Below are positions 1 to 8,784 of a stretch of 64,000 nt of DNA, one piece after another; position 1 is the first letter of the stretch, and each line of letters begins with the position of its first letter. The DNA is from Hyphomicrobiales bacterium (lineage in GTDB: Bacteria; Pseudomonadota; Alphaproteobacteria; Rhizobiales; JAJFHB01), in contig JAJFHE010000033.1 in NCBI GenBank assembly GCA_021775755.1, forward strand, positions 186,001-250,000. The letters are read 5' to 3'. The notes below the pieces were generated by a model. That model had not been told where the DNA came from. It saw nothing but the letters and a program-made list of their open reading frames with translations, and searched no databases. The position numbers were made by a program, and so were the translations under genes.

Positions 1-221
1 ACGGCCAGCAATGACGCGCTGAAGGCGATAACCACACTGTTGGTCAGCGCCGAAAACCATTCCTCGTTTGCAAAGATCTCAACAAACCAGCGGAAGGAAA
101 ACCCTTTGGGCGGGAAGGAGAGAAAGTTCCTCGAGTTGAACGACACCGAAGAAATAACAATGATCGGACCGACCAGAAACAGCGCCACGAGCGCCAGATA
201 GGCATTGCGCACAACGTTCAT
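1..221 (-). CDS. ABC transporter permease, PotC/PotI-like (partial, C-terminus outside window)
   Basis: Not in the ORF track because it runs off the left edge. The complement from 221 translates as MNVVRNAYLALVALFLVGPI followed by a short periplasmic stretch, then a second hydrophobic segment (NSVVIAFSASLLA). This is the N-terminus of the second inner-membrane permease of a spermidine/putrescine-type (PotABCD) importer. Its ATG overlaps the stop of the upstream permease by 4 bp (ATGA), so the two are translationally coupled. About 73 codons are visible. Family assignment rests on the N-terminal pattern and operon position; the substrate is inferred from neighbours. Confidence 0.85.
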   Translation of the reverse strand, partial: MNVVRNAYLALVALFLVGPIIVISSVSFNSRNFLSFPPKGFSFRWFVEIFANEEWFSALTNSVVIAFSASLLA

Positions 222-1072
222 TTGCCGCTCCCCCGATTGAGCCAGCCAACAACGCCGATCACCGCGCCACTCATCAACAGGAGAATGACGGCAAGCGCGG
301 AAGCGAACGGCATGTTGGAGTTGTAGATCGCCTGATCGGTAATCAGCACTGACAGGGTCCAGTGGCCGGGCCGGCCCAGCACCTGCGGCACAATGATGGC
401 TCCCAGCGTCAGCACAAACACCGTAACGCCGCCGGAGATAAGCGCCGGGCGGGAAACCGGAAGCACAACCGTGAAGAACGTGCGCACCGGCGAGGCCCCC
501 AATGTCTGCGACGCTTCGATCAGGCTACGGTCGAGCCGGCTGAGCGCGGGAAACAGCAGCAGAACGGCGAACGGCAGTGCGAGATAGACGAGCCCCACCA
601 AAACCGCCAGAGCCGATGGTGCCAGTGAAAAGGGTTTGTCGAGCACCCCCAGCCAGACCGCCAGATTGGTGATGCCTGCGGTGCGCGAGAACAGTATCTG
701 CCAACTGAACGCGATGAGCACCTCAGATAGCGATAGCTGCGCGAGTATGTAGACCAGCCAGATGGTGCGCGTGCGCTTGGAAAATCCGGTCAGGACGTAG
801 GTGAACGGAAACGCGATCAACAAACTGATGACGGCGATCGAAAAGGACAAGATGGCGGAGTAGACAGCCCGTCCAATAAAGATCGAGGTGAAGAATCTTT
901 CATAGTGGGCGGTATCGAAGCCGAATACGAAATCACCGCTCTGCAGTTGATGCGCAACACTCGACAGCACGATCAGCGAAAACGGAATGACAAAGAAAAG
1001 CCCAATGGCAATGGAAGGCGGCACAAGCGTGAGCAGGCGCCCGAAGCTTGCCGATGAAGGTTGGTCGCTCAT
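218..1072 (-). CDS. ABC transporter permease, PotB/PotH-like
   Basis: First permease of a polyamine-type ABC importer, an inner-membrane protein with about six hydrophobic segments. The region near residues 190-215 (SLIEASQTLGASPVRTFFTV) is the EAA loop that docks on the ATPase. The ORF track starts at 1102, but that start would overlap the ATPase gene by 22 bases; the ATG at 1072 (MSDQPSS) leaves an 8-base gap after the ATPase stop and gives 284 residues, normal for the family. It overlaps the next permease by ATGA. It is part of one minus-strand operon with ATPase, binding protein and probably the ureohydrolase. Confidence 0.9.
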   Translation of the reverse strand: MSDQPSSASFGRLLTLVPPSIAIGLFFVIPFSLIVLSSVAHQLQSGDFVFGFDTAHYERFFTSIFIGRAVYSAILSFSIAVISLLIAFPFTYVLTGFSKRTRTIWLVYILAQLSLSEVLIAFSWQILFSRTAGITNLAVWLGVLDKPFSLAPSALAVLVGLVYLALPFAVLLLFPALSRLDRSLIEASQTLGASPVRTFFTVVLPVSRPALISGGVTVFVLTLGAIIVPQVLGRPGHWTLSVLITDQAIYNSNMPFASALAVILLLMSGAVIGVVGWLNRGSGK

Positions 1073-1080
1073 CTCACCCC

Positions 1081-2139
1081 TCACACGGCCAGGACGGAAC
1101 ATGCCTCAACCGGCATTTCGACATAAACCTCCATCCCCGCCTCAACGTTTGGCGAATCCTTCGGCGTCAGCATGGATATGACTTCCTGGCCCTGACAGTC
1201 GACGAGAATCTCGATCGTTGCCCCGATATCGCGCACGAACGAAACCGTGCCGGGTATCGAGTTGGATGGCTTCTTTTGACCCCTATTGCGCACCATCACT
1301 TCTTCCGGCCGGTTCAGAAGCAAAACTTCCGTGCCGGCGGCGAAGTCGCCGGTATTCGTTGCTATTTTCAACGTTTCGCCGTGGAGTTCGATCTGGTCGG
1401 GCGCAACCATTTTCGCGGGCAACAGGTTACTGGTGCCGATGAAGTCCGCGACAAACCGGTTCACCGGATTCTTGTAAATGTCCTGCGGCTCACCCACCTG
1501 GTGCACATTGGCATGTCCCATGACGACGATTTCATCGGCCATGGTCATTGCTTCGGTCTGGTCGTGGGTCACTACGATGGTGGTGATGCCGAGCCTTTGT
1601 TGCAGCAGGCGCAGCTCGATCTGCATGGATTCGCGCAAGTTTGCATCCAGCGCCGACATCGGTTCGTCGAGCAGGAAGATCTTCGGATCAAGCGCCAGCG
1701 CCCGGGCAATCGCAACGCGTTGGCGCTGGCCGCCCGACAGTTGTGAAATTCTGCGGTCTTCGACGCCGGGCAAGTGAATCAGCTCAAGCAACTCTTTTGT
1801 ACGTTCCGCACATTCCGCCTTTGACGCCCCGCGAATGCGCATCCCGTATGCGATGTTCTCGCCGACACTCAGATGCGGAAACAGCGCAAAGGATTGAAAA
1901 ACCATGCCGATATCGCGTTTGTGCGGAGGCACGCTGGTCATGTCGGCGCCGTCGAACGATATCCGCCCGTTTGTAGGAAGATCGAGACCCGCAATCATGC
2001 GCAGCAATGTCGTCTTTCCGCATCCCGATGGTCCGAGAAAACAAACCATCTTTCCCGAATCAAAACCAAGGCTCACATTTTCGACGGCGGTCACCGGCCC
2101 GTAGCGTTTGGTTACATCGTCGATAATCAAGCCCTGCAC
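1081..2139 (-). CDS. ABC transporter ATP-binding protein, PotA/PotG-like
   Basis: Cytoplasmic ATPase that powers the neighbouring permeases. Visible motifs: Walker A GPSGCGKTT near residue 35, Q-loop region (MVFQSFALFPHL), signature LSGGQ near 137, Walker B IFLLDEP near 157, and the switch histidine in VVTHDQTEA. The last ~110 residues form the extra beta-rich regulatory (TOBE-type) domain seen in PotA/UgpC ATPases. Length of 352 is typical. It sits between the binding-protein gene (89-bp gap) and the first permease (8-bp gap). Specificity cannot be read from the ATPase itself. Confidence 0.92.
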   Translation of the reverse strand: MQGLIIDDVTKRYGPVTAVENVSLGFDSGKMVCFLGPSGCGKTTLLRMIAGLDLPTNGRISFDGADMTSVPPHKRDIGMVFQSFALFPHLSVGENIAYGMRIRGASKAECAERTKELLELIHLPGVEDRRISQLSGGQRQRVAIARALALDPKIFLLDEPMSALDANLRESMQIELRLLQQRLGITTIVVTHDQTEAMTMADEIVVMGHANVHQVGEPQDIYKNPVNRFVADFIGTSNLLPAKMVAPDQIELHGETLKIATNTGDFAAGTEVLLLNRPEEVMVRNRGQKKPSNSIPGTVSFVRDIGATIEILVDCQGQEVISMLTPKDSPNVEAGMEVYVEMPVEACSVLAV

Positions 2140-2228
2140 GGCCTTGCCTCCTCGTAGTTTCCAGCCGGTAGCCGAACTGCATCGGCTACCGGCGGCATTC
2201 CTGCAAAATCAGACACATTAGTCTTGTG

Positions 2229-3314
2229 TCACGATCCGGAGATCATTTCATTCCAGCGGTCCGTGATCCAGTCCGCATGATCCATATAGATCTGATATTT
2301 TGGCACGATCGGTTCGATGTCGCTCGATACGGCAGCAAATTCATCATCGGTAAGGTCGGTCATCGCCCGATCGACGACCGGCGCCGTACCCACGTTGCGC
2401 GACAGGGACGCCTGCACCGCGGGCTGGCAGATGTAGTCAATGAAAACGTGCGCTTCCTCGACCGGCTCGGCGTGCTGAGGAACAACCCAATAACCTGAGT
2501 CGACAACGCCGCCTTCCTTCGGGAACGTCGAGCGCACCGGGAAGCCTTCCGCTGCCGCCAGACCGGTCACATCGTGATAGTACTGGCCCATGGGGATTTC
2601 CCCGTCCTGCAGCGCCTGCTGGAATGCGCCTTCGTCCTTGTACCAAAGGCGCACATTCGGCGTAACTTCCTGCAGCTTTTCGAACGCCTGCTCAATGCCC
2701 TCTTTGGTGTCCAGGAGATCCGTGCCGCCAAAGAAAGTTTTTGCGGTGATTTCGAGGAGGTAAGAGTTTGACGGCAGCGCCAGCAGACCAAGACGGTCAG
2801 CGTTCCGGGGATCCCAGATCTCGGCCCAACTGGTCGGTGCTTCGGGAATTTCCGCAGTGTTGGAGCAGAGCGTGATGTACCAGGACACCGCCCCGCACCC
2901 ATACAGCTGGCCGCTCGCGTTGCGGCTTTGAAAGCTGTCGGAAAGGTTCGACAGATTTGGCAGCTTGGATTCATCGAAGTAGCGGAACAGCCCCTGCGCA
3001 TCGCCACGCAAGCGGGGAACGCCGGCCATCATGGATACGTCGGCGGGAGCCTTCTTTGCACGAGCCGCATTCTTGATCTGAACAAGCCATGTTTCGCCCG
3101 TCGGCACACCGATGGACTCAACCTCGATGCCTGTCGCCGCTGTAAAATCGGGATAGATGAACTCCTTGAACGCGCCTTCGAAGTAGCCACCGTAGGTTCC
3201 AACCTTGATCTTGCGGTCGGCAGCGCGAACGATGGCCGGCATGCCAAGTGCCGCGACACCCGCCACGGCCCCGGTGGTCGCAAGAAACCTGCGCCTTGAG
3301 GATTGCATTTTCAT
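2229..3314 (-). CDS. Extracellular solute-binding protein of a polyamine-type ABC importer (PotD/PotF-like), Tat-exported
   Basis: Periplasmic receptor for the importer encoded downstream. The N-terminus carries a twin-arginine signal, SSRRRFLATTGAVAGVAALG, ending near AIVRA-A. The mature part begins KIKVGTYGGYFEGAFKEFI, the usual opening of the PotD-like family, and contains DVSMM, GYWVVPQHAEPVEEA and VFIDYICQPAVQ as in putrescine/spermidine-binding proteins. The ORF track starts at 3365; the ATG at 3314 (MKMQSS) is preferred because AAGGAGT lies about 7 bases upstream and because it avoids overlapping the ureohydrolase stop (22-bp gap). 361 residues. The ligand is inferred only. Confidence 0.88.
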   Translation of the reverse strand: MKMQSSRRRFLATTGAVAGVAALGMPAIVRAADRKIKVGTYGGYFEGAFKEFIYPDFTAATGIEVESIGVPTGETWLVQIKNAARAKKAPADVSMMAGVPRLRGDAQGLFRYFDESKLPNLSNLSDSFQSRNASGQLYGCGAVSWYITLCSNTAEIPEAPTSWAEIWDPRNADRLGLLALPSNSYLLEITAKTFFGGTDLLDTKEGIEQAFEKLQEVTPNVRLWYKDEGAFQQALQDGEIPMGQYYHDVTGLAAAEGFPVRSTFPKEGGVVDSGYWVVPQHAEPVEEAHVFIDYICQPAVQASLSRNVGTAPVVDRAMTDLTDDEFAAVSSDIEPIVPKYQIYMDHADWITDRWNEMISGS

Positions 3315-3336
3315 CTGAGTACTCCTTCGTTGCATG

Positions 3337-4305
3337 TCATTTGGATCCGACGCCAGGTAAAACACACAGCATTTCGTATAGCAGATTGGCGCCGATTAAG
3401 GCTGTGTTGCCGCTGGGGTCATAGGGTGGGGATACTTCGACCAGATCTCCCCCGACGAGATTGAGGCCCGCACATCCCCGCACGATTTCAAGGGCCTGCC
3501 AGGTCGTCAAACCGCCGATTTCGACGGTCCCGGTGCCAGGCGCGAAGGCCGGGTCGAGGCTGTCGATATCGAATGTCAGGTACACCGGCGCATCGCCGGT
3601 TCGGGTGCGTATATCGCGCATCATCGGCTCAAGGGATTTGTTCCAGCACGCATCCGCCGGAATGACCTCGAAACCCTGCTCGCGGCCCCAGTCGAAATCG
3701 TACTGGGAATAGCCGGTTCCGCGCAGCCCGATCTGAAACACTTTGTCATTGATCAAGAGACCGTCTTCCACGGCGCGGCGGAACGGCGTTCCGTGCGCGA
3801 TCTTCTCGCCGAACATTTCATCGTTTGTGTCTGCATGGGCATCGACATGAATGAGGGCGACGGGCCCGTGCTTTTCGGCAATCGCACGCAGAACGGGATA
3901 GGTCAGCGTATGATCGCCGCCGAGCGTCAGCGGTATCGCGTCATGGGCGAGGATGCCGCCATAGGCTGCGGCAATGATGTCGACCGTTGCCTTGAGGTTG
4001 AAAGTATTGATGGCAATGTCGCCGATATCCGCCACCTGCAGCCGGTCGAACGGCGCCGCCCCCGTCGCCATATTGTAGGGCCGCAACATGCAGCTTTCCG
4101 CCCGGATAGCACGCGGTCCATGGCGGGTGCCTGCACGGTTCGAAGCCCCGATATCGAGGGGCACACCGACAAAACAGGCATCAAGTCCCTCAGCTGTGTC
4201 CTGTGTTGGAAGGCGCATCATGGTCGCCGGCCCGCCAAATCGCGGCATCGCATTGCCACCGAGCGGTTCATTGAGTTTCAGTTTTTGTTCCGCGTCCATC
4301 ACCAT
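3337..4305 (-). CDS. Agmatinase-family ureohydrolase, probably guanidinobutyrase/guanidinopropionase
   Basis: Manganese enzyme that releases urea from a guanidino compound. The metal-binding motifs are intact: GGDHT (129-133), DAHAD (155-159) and DIDSLDP (246-252). The N-terminal half (LGGNAMPRFGGPATMMRLP and GTRHGPRAIRAES) resembles, from memory, the GbuA/GpuA branch (4-guanidinobutyrate or 3-guanidinopropionate) more than classical SpeB agmatinase. That branch often sits next to a LysR regulator, as here. 322 residues. It is co-directional with the ABC importer, 22 bp upstream of the binding protein. The exact substrate is inferred; the ureohydrolase class is secure. Confidence 0.88.
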   Translation of the reverse strand: MVMDAEQKLKLNEPLGGNAMPRFGGPATMMRLPTQDTAEGLDACFVGVPLDIGASNRAGTRHGPRAIRAESCMLRPYNMATGAAPFDRLQVADIGDIAINTFNLKATVDIIAAAYGGILAHDAIPLTLGGDHTLTYPVLRAIAEKHGPVALIHVDAHADTNDEMFGEKIAHGTPFRRAVEDGLLINDKVFQIGLRGTGYSQYDFDWGREQGFEVIPADACWNKSLEPMMRDIRTRTGDAPVYLTFDIDSLDPAFAPGTGTVEIGGLTTWQALEIVRGCAGLNLVGGDLVEVSPPYDPSGNTALIGANLLYEMLCVLPGVGSK

Positions 4306-4404
4306 GCCTGTCGCATCCTCAGTCGAGGACAGGCTATTCGCCGGACCGGTTGCGGTAAATGCCGCACCGCGAACGCTTACATTTGCAAAATCAAATGCCC
4401 GTTT

Positions 4405-5298
4405 TCACTCGAAGAACGCCTTTCTGATCTCGAGCATGAACGCCGAAACCACCTGGGTCTTACGGCCCTGTTTGGTCACCATCTGGAAGTCGCATTCATA
4501 AAGGGTTTCCTCGGGAAGGAGGTTTTGAAGCAATCCGGCCTGCATGTAGCTACCCGCGTAGTGATCGGGCAGAAGCCCGAGAAACCGGCCACTGAGCACG
4601 AGCAGGAGCTGTGCCTCGATCTGCCAAACCGTGGTGTCCGCGGTTTCTCCCTGCATCTCCCGTTGTACTCTTTTGCTCCAGTACCCGCGGTGCACGGTCG
4701 GAAACGCATTCACAATATCAAGCGTCAATTCGGCCTCATCGGTTTCGAAAAGAGGATGGCCCCGGCCACAATAAAGAGAGTGCCTCTCCGTGTAGAGTTC
4801 CTCATACTCAAGGCCGTAAATCCGGTGCTCGAAACTCCCGATACCGACATGCAGACTGCCATCGAAAACCTTGCTTTGCAGGTCTTGCGGGCGCTCCAGC
4901 GACAGCTCCAGGTCGACCGCGCCTGCCTGTTCCGTGAAGCGCGCCAACGCCTCCGGCAGCTTGAGTTTCGGATCGGTCGAGATGCAGTCGACCGTGGCCA
5001 CCCGCAGCTTGCCGACCAGCTTGCCCTTGAGGTCGGAAAACTGATCCGAGTAGTCGTCCAGCGCCGTCAGCAGTTTGAGCGAGGTCTCATGCACCATCCG
5101 CCCTTTTTCGGTGATCAGAAATCCTCGGCGGCCGCGCTGGCACAATTGAACGCCAAGCCGCTTTTCCAAAGACGTGATGTGGTTTGATATTGTCGGTTGG
5201 CTCAGGTTGAGCTCGGCCTGGGCGGCGGAAAAGCCACCGCAACGTACAACGGAATCGAATATACGCAGAAGGTGAATGTCGGATCCGGACAACTTCAT
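4405..5298 (-). CDS. LysR-family transcriptional regulator
   Basis: N-terminal winged helix-turn-helix (LLRIFDSVVRCGGFSAAQAE, then LNLSQPTISNHITSLEKRLG) followed by a LysR effector-binding domain; 297 residues, normal length. It lies 99 bp upstream of the ureohydrolase/ABC operon on the same strand and is divergent from the FAD oxidase gene at 5507. The shared 208-bp intergenic region contains an inverted repeat 13 bp upstream of its start and a 20-bp tandem repeat. By position it is the probable regulator of the surrounding polyamine/guanidino genes, analogous to GbuR/GpuR. The effector is unknown. Confidence 0.9.
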   Translation of the reverse strand: MKLSGSDIHLLRIFDSVVRCGGFSAAQAELNLSQPTISNHITSLEKRLGVQLCQRGRRGFLITEKGRMVHETSLKLLTALDDYSDQFSDLKGKLVGKLRVATVDCISTDPKLKLPEALARFTEQAGAVDLELSLERPQDLQSKVFDGSLHVGIGSFEHRIYGLEYEELYTERHSLYCGRGHPLFETDEAELTLDIVNAFPTVHRGYWSKRVQREMQGETADTTVWQIEAQLLLVLSGRFLGLLPDHYAGSYMQAGLLQNLLPEETLYECDFQMVTKQGRKTQVVSAFMLEIRKAFFE

Positions 5299-5311
5299 TC
5301 ACACATTGAGA

Positions 5312-5325
5312 CGTACAAATGTACG
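5312..5325. promoter_or_regulatory. Inverted repeat, candidate LysR operator
   Basis: CGTACA-AA-TGTACG is a perfect dyad immediately upstream of the LysR start. A T-N11-A pattern overlaps it. Position fits an autoregulatory site that would also control the divergent oxidase. Binding is inferred. Confidence 0.45.
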
Positions 5326-5380
5326 AAATTGCAAGCTGTGATTTAATTGAGGCCTCCCCGGCGCTATGTGTCCGGCAGGT

Positions 5381-5420
5381 TTGAGCCCCGGGCATCGGGT
5401 TTGAGCCCCGGGTATCGGGT
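5381..5420 (+). repeat. Two tandem copies of a 20-bp unit in the divergent promoter region
   Basis: The unit TTGAGCCCCGGGCATCGGGT occurs twice head-to-tail; the second copy differs by one base (T for C). It lies between the LysR gene and the FAD oxidoreductase, 87 bp before the latter's ATG. It may be a regulator-binding array or a chance duplication. Confidence 0.8.
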
Positions 5421-5506
5421 ATGGCCGCCTCGTCGGCCACCGGGTCCGCAGCTTCGGCGCGCAGACGCTTTGGCAAACCACGCACGCAACGTTTTGGGGA
5501 CCGCCA

Positions 5507-6895
5507 ATGGAATTTGCACAAAGGGCATTGCGAGACGTCACGCTGTTCCCCTTGTGGCTCGACAGCAAATCGGCGCCGCCGGTAGAACCGCAGCTGATCG
5601 GGCGCACGCGTGCCGATCTCCTGATCGTCGGCGGTGGGTTCACCGGCCTGTGGGCGGCAATTCTGGCCAAGGAAGCCGATCCGGTGCGCGATGTCGTGCT
5701 GATCGAAGCCGGCAAGGTTGCTTATGGCGCATCGGGGCGGCCGGGTGCCATCGTTTCCACCTCGCTTATGCACGGGTTGCAGAACGCAGCCCGGATCTTT
5801 CCCGACGACATTCACGAGCTCGAACGGCTGGGTCAGGACAACATGGCCGGTTTTCTGGATACCCTTGAGCGTCACAAGATCGATGCACAGCAAACCTGGG
5901 GCGGCGAGCTGACTGTCGCCATCGGCGACAAGCGCATTCCTGAAATCGTGGAAGAGTACAAACTGCACAAGCAGTACGGTCATGACGTCGAATTGCTGGA
6001 CAAGAAACAGGTGCAGGCCCAGGTGAACTCGCCGCTGTACTCAGGTGCGGCATGGAATAAAAAGCTCAGTGGAACGGTCCACCCGGCCATGCTGGCCTGG
6101 GGACTTAAATCAACGGCACTCAAACTTGGCGTACGCCTTCACGAAATGACGCCAATGGAGGCAATTGACGACAGGGGAGACCATCTTGTCGTCAAGACAC
6201 ATGATGGCGACATAACAACGCCAAAGGTCCTGCTGTGCACCAATGCATACGCGGCGGGCCACAAGCACATCAAGCGCCGCGTGGTCGGGATCCGCGATCG
6301 TATCATCGCCACCGAGCCCTTAAACCGTGAGCAGCTGGAAAGAATCGGTTGGCAAAACCGGCAGGGAGTATACGACACACGAACTCAGTTGAATTACACC
6401 CGCATGACCAAGGACAACCGCATCACTTTCGGCGGCCGCCTGTCATACTACTACGACGGAGATACGGACCCGAAAGGCGATCGCCTGGTTGCCCCGTATC
6501 ATCGGCTGGCCGGCGCGTTTCACAAAACGTTTCCACAGCTGGAAGACATACGCTTCAGCCACGCCTGGAGCGGCCCGATCGCGTTGACCACAAGAATGGC
6601 AGTTCATTTTCAGAACTACCACGGCGGCAGGGTCATCTGGGCGGGAGGCTACTCCGGGTTTGGCGTATCGACGAGCCGATTCGGCGCCAAAATAGGGCTG
6701 GCCAAGCTCGACCATCTTGATCTGCCGGAACTAAAGCTGGACTTTGCCACCACCATGCCAAACCGGATCCCGCCGGAACCGTTTCGCTGGCTCGGGTCGA
6801 AGATTACGCTGTATGCCCTGGACACAGCGGACGAAAAGGGCGGTTGGCGGCACGCGTGGCTAAAGTTTGTCCATGCCTTGGGATTCCCGATCTAG
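5507..6895 (+). CDS. FAD-dependent oxidoreductase, DAO family (PuuB-like amine oxidase)
   Basis: Cytoplasmic flavoenzyme that probably oxidises an amine or N-substituted amino acid. The dinucleotide-binding motif is VGGGFTGLWAA at residues 41-51, followed by the acidic end of strand two (LIEAGKVAYGASGRPGA). The C-terminal half has the DAO-type pattern SHAWSGPIALTTRMAVHF and WAGGYSGFGVS. Length 462. The ATG at 5507 follows GGGGA by about 6 bases. Divergent from the LysR gene and beside a polyamine-type importer and ureohydrolase, which points to gamma-glutamylputrescine-oxidase-like chemistry. The specific substrate is inferred from context. Confidence 0.82.
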   Translation: MEFAQRALRDVTLFPLWLDSKSAPPVEPQLIGRTRADLLIVGGGFTGLWAAILAKEADPVRDVVLIEAGKVAYGASGRPGAIVSTSLMHGLQNAARIFPDDIHELERLGQDNMAGFLDTLERHKIDAQQTWGGELTVAIGDKRIPEIVEEYKLHKQYGHDVELLDKKQVQAQVNSPLYSGAAWNKKLSGTVHPAMLAWGLKSTALKLGVRLHEMTPMEAIDDRGDHLVVKTHDGDITTPKVLLCTNAYAAGHKHIKRRVVGIRDRIIATEPLNREQLERIGWQNRQGVYDTRTQLNYTRMTKDNRITFGGRLSYYYDGDTDPKGDRLVAPYHRLAGAFHKTFPQLEDIRFSHAWSGPIALTTRMAVHFQNYHGGRVIWAGGYSGFGVSTSRFGAKIGLAKLDHLDLPELKLDFATTMPNRIPPEPFRWLGSKITLYALDTADEKGGWRHAWLKFVHALGFPI

Positions 6896-6915
6896 ACGCC
6901 TATCAGCATCGGGGA

Positions 6916-8316
6916 TCAGAGCGATTTGACGATGCCTTCGACCATCTTCTTGGCGTCGGAGAACAGCATCATTGTGTTGTCGCGGAAGAACAGCTCGTTT
7001 TCGACGCCGGCATAACCCGACCCCATGCCGCGCTTGACGAACAGTACGGTCGTTGCGTTTTCGACGTCGAGCACCGGCATCCCGAAAATCGGGCTTTGCG
7101 GGTCGGTCTTGGCGGCCGGATTGGTGACGTCGTTGGCGCCGATGACAAATGCGACATCGGCCTGCGGAAACTCCGAGTTGATGTCTTCCAGTTCGAAGAC
7201 TTCATCGTAGGGAACGTTTGCTTCCGCCAGCAGCACGTTCATGTGGCCCGGCATGCGGCCCGCGACCGGGTGGATCGCATAGGTTACTTTGACGCCTTGC
7301 GACTTCAGTTCGTCCGCCATCTCGCGCAGCGCGTGCTGGGCCTGGGCGACGGCCATGCCGTATCCCGGAACGATGATCACGGAGCCGGCGTTCTTCATGA
7401 TGAAGGCGGCATCGTCGGCACTGCCCTTTTTGACCGGCCGTGTCTCGACTTCGCCGCTCGCGCCCGCCGCCACTTCGCCGCCGAAGCCACCGAGAATGAC
7501 GCTGAAGAACGAACGGTTCATCGCCTTGCACATAATGTAGGAGAGGATCGCACCCGACGAGCCGACAAGCGCGCCGGTGATGATGAGCGCCGTATTGCCG
7601 AGCGTGAAGCCGATGCCCGCTGCCGCCCAACCGGAATAGGAGTTGAGCATGGAGACGACCACCGGCATGTCGGCGCCGCCGATCGGAATGATGATTAGAA
7701 CGCCGATCACCAGCGCCATCGCACAAAGTGCCCAGAATGCGAGATAGCTTTCGCTGGTGCAGAACCAGAACATCAGCGCAACAAGCCCAAGCCCAAGCAC
7801 GAGATTGAAGAAATGCTGGCCCGGAAATACAACGGGGGCGCCGGACACCAGTCCCTGAAGCTTGGTGAAGGCAACCACCGAGCCGGTAAAGGTGATCGCA
7901 CCGATCGCCGCGCCGAGCGACATTTCGATGAGGCTCGCCATCTTGATCTGGCCGACGTCGCCGAGACCAAATGCTTGCGGCGCATAAAGTGCCGCGGCGG
8001 CAACCAGTACGGCAGCCAGGCCGACCAGCGAGTGAAACGCCGCAACGAGCTGCGGCATCGCCGTCATTGCGATGCGCCGGGCGATGATCGCACCGGCCAG
8101 ACCGCCAATGCCGATACCTGCCAGAATGAATATCCAGGTGGCTGAATCTTCCGGCGAAATGACGCTCAGCGTCGTACCGATGGCGATTGCCATGCCGAGC
8201 ATGCCGAAAAAATTGCCGCGCCGCGAACTCTCCGGCGACGACAGGCCGCGCAGAGCGAGGATAAAAAGCACGCCTGAAACGAGATAGAGCAGCGCAACTG
8301 TATTGGGTGTCATCAT
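6916..8316 (-). CDS. pntB: NAD(P) transhydrogenase subunit beta
   Basis: Proton-translocating transhydrogenase subunit that carries several membrane helices (residues ~1-260) and the C-terminal NADP(H)-binding domain III. Family landmarks are GGADMPVVVSMLNSYSGWAA near residue 220, VIIVPGYGMAVAQAQHA, YAIHPVAGRMPGHMNVLLAE and NDVTNPAAKTDPQSPIFGMP. 466 residues, full length. It is the last gene of the CoxIV-like/pntAA/pntAB/pntB operon with a 10-bp gap to pntAB, and converges on the FAD oxidase with 20 bp between stops. The complex couples NADPH formation to proton entry. Confidence 0.97.
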   Translation of the reverse strand: MMTPNTVALLYLVSGVLFILALRGLSSPESSRRGNFFGMLGMAIAIGTTLSVISPEDSATWIFILAGIGIGGLAGAIIARRIAMTAMPQLVAAFHSLVGLAAVLVAAAALYAPQAFGLGDVGQIKMASLIEMSLGAAIGAITFTGSVVAFTKLQGLVSGAPVVFPGQHFFNLVLGLGLVALMFWFCTSESYLAFWALCAMALVIGVLIIIPIGGADMPVVVSMLNSYSGWAAAGIGFTLGNTALIITGALVGSSGAILSYIMCKAMNRSFFSVILGGFGGEVAAGASGEVETRPVKKGSADDAAFIMKNAGSVIIVPGYGMAVAQAQHALREMADELKSQGVKVTYAIHPVAGRMPGHMNVLLAEANVPYDEVFELEDINSEFPQADVAFVIGANDVTNPAAKTDPQSPIFGMPVLDVENATTVLFVKRGMGSGYAGVENELFFRDNTMMLFSDAKKMVEGIVKSL

Positions 8317-8326
8317 GCGCCCGCCC

Positions 8327-8770
8327 TCAGGTCTTCTTGCGGTACATGGCGAGCATGCGCTGCGTCACCAGAAATCCGCCAAATATGTTGACCGAGGCAA
8401 GCACCAGGGCACTGAAGCCCAGAACCCGCGCCCACGTGCCGAGGCCTTCCGCCACCTCCACCCCAACCGCAAGCAGCGCACCGACGACGATCACCGAGCT
8501 GATCGCGTTGGTGACCGACATCAAGGGTGTGTGCAGCGCCGGCGTCACGCTCCAGACCACGTAGTAGCCAACGAAAATCGCCAGTACGAAGATCGCGAAA
8601 CGAAACACGAATGGATCGATGCCACCGCCGATTCCAACAGCTTGAGAAGTGGCCTCGGCCGCGGCCGCAGCCGCATCGGCAAAGGCTCGCGCGGTTTCGG
8701 CGGCCTGCACCGCCTGTTCCGCGGCGACCTGCGCCTGTTCCGCCGCCTCTTGTGCGGAAAGTGCTCCCAT
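8327..8770 (-). CDS. pntAB: NAD(P) transhydrogenase subunit alpha 2 (membrane part of alpha)
   Basis: Small membrane subunit corresponding to the C-terminal membrane part of E. coli PntA; alphaproteobacteria split alpha into two genes. An alanine/glutamate-rich N-terminal stretch (about 45 residues) precedes the conserved core [40 protein letters not shown] and [19 protein letters not shown]. 147 residues. Gaps to pntAA and pntB are 14 and 10 bp. The long Ala-rich N-terminus looks like a helical linker and is probably variable. Confidence 0.95.
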   Translation of the reverse strand: MGALSAQEAAEQAQVAAEQAVQAAETARAFADAAAAAAEATSQAVGIGGGIDPFVFRFAIFVLAIFVGYYVVWSVTPALHTPLMSVTNAISSVIVVGALLAVGVEVAEGLGTWARVLGFSALVLASVNIFGGFLVTQRMLAMYRKKT

Positions 8771-8784
8771 GTCAGCGCCTCCTA

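Noticed and set aside
3793-5187. 464-residue plus-strand ORF across the ureohydrolase and LysR genes
   Set aside because: Shadow frame; both minus-strand genes have intact catalytic or DNA-binding motifs.
5087-5983. 298-residue minus-strand ORF spanning the divergent promoter region
   Set aside because: Overlaps two supported genes and the promoter region between them; no protein features.
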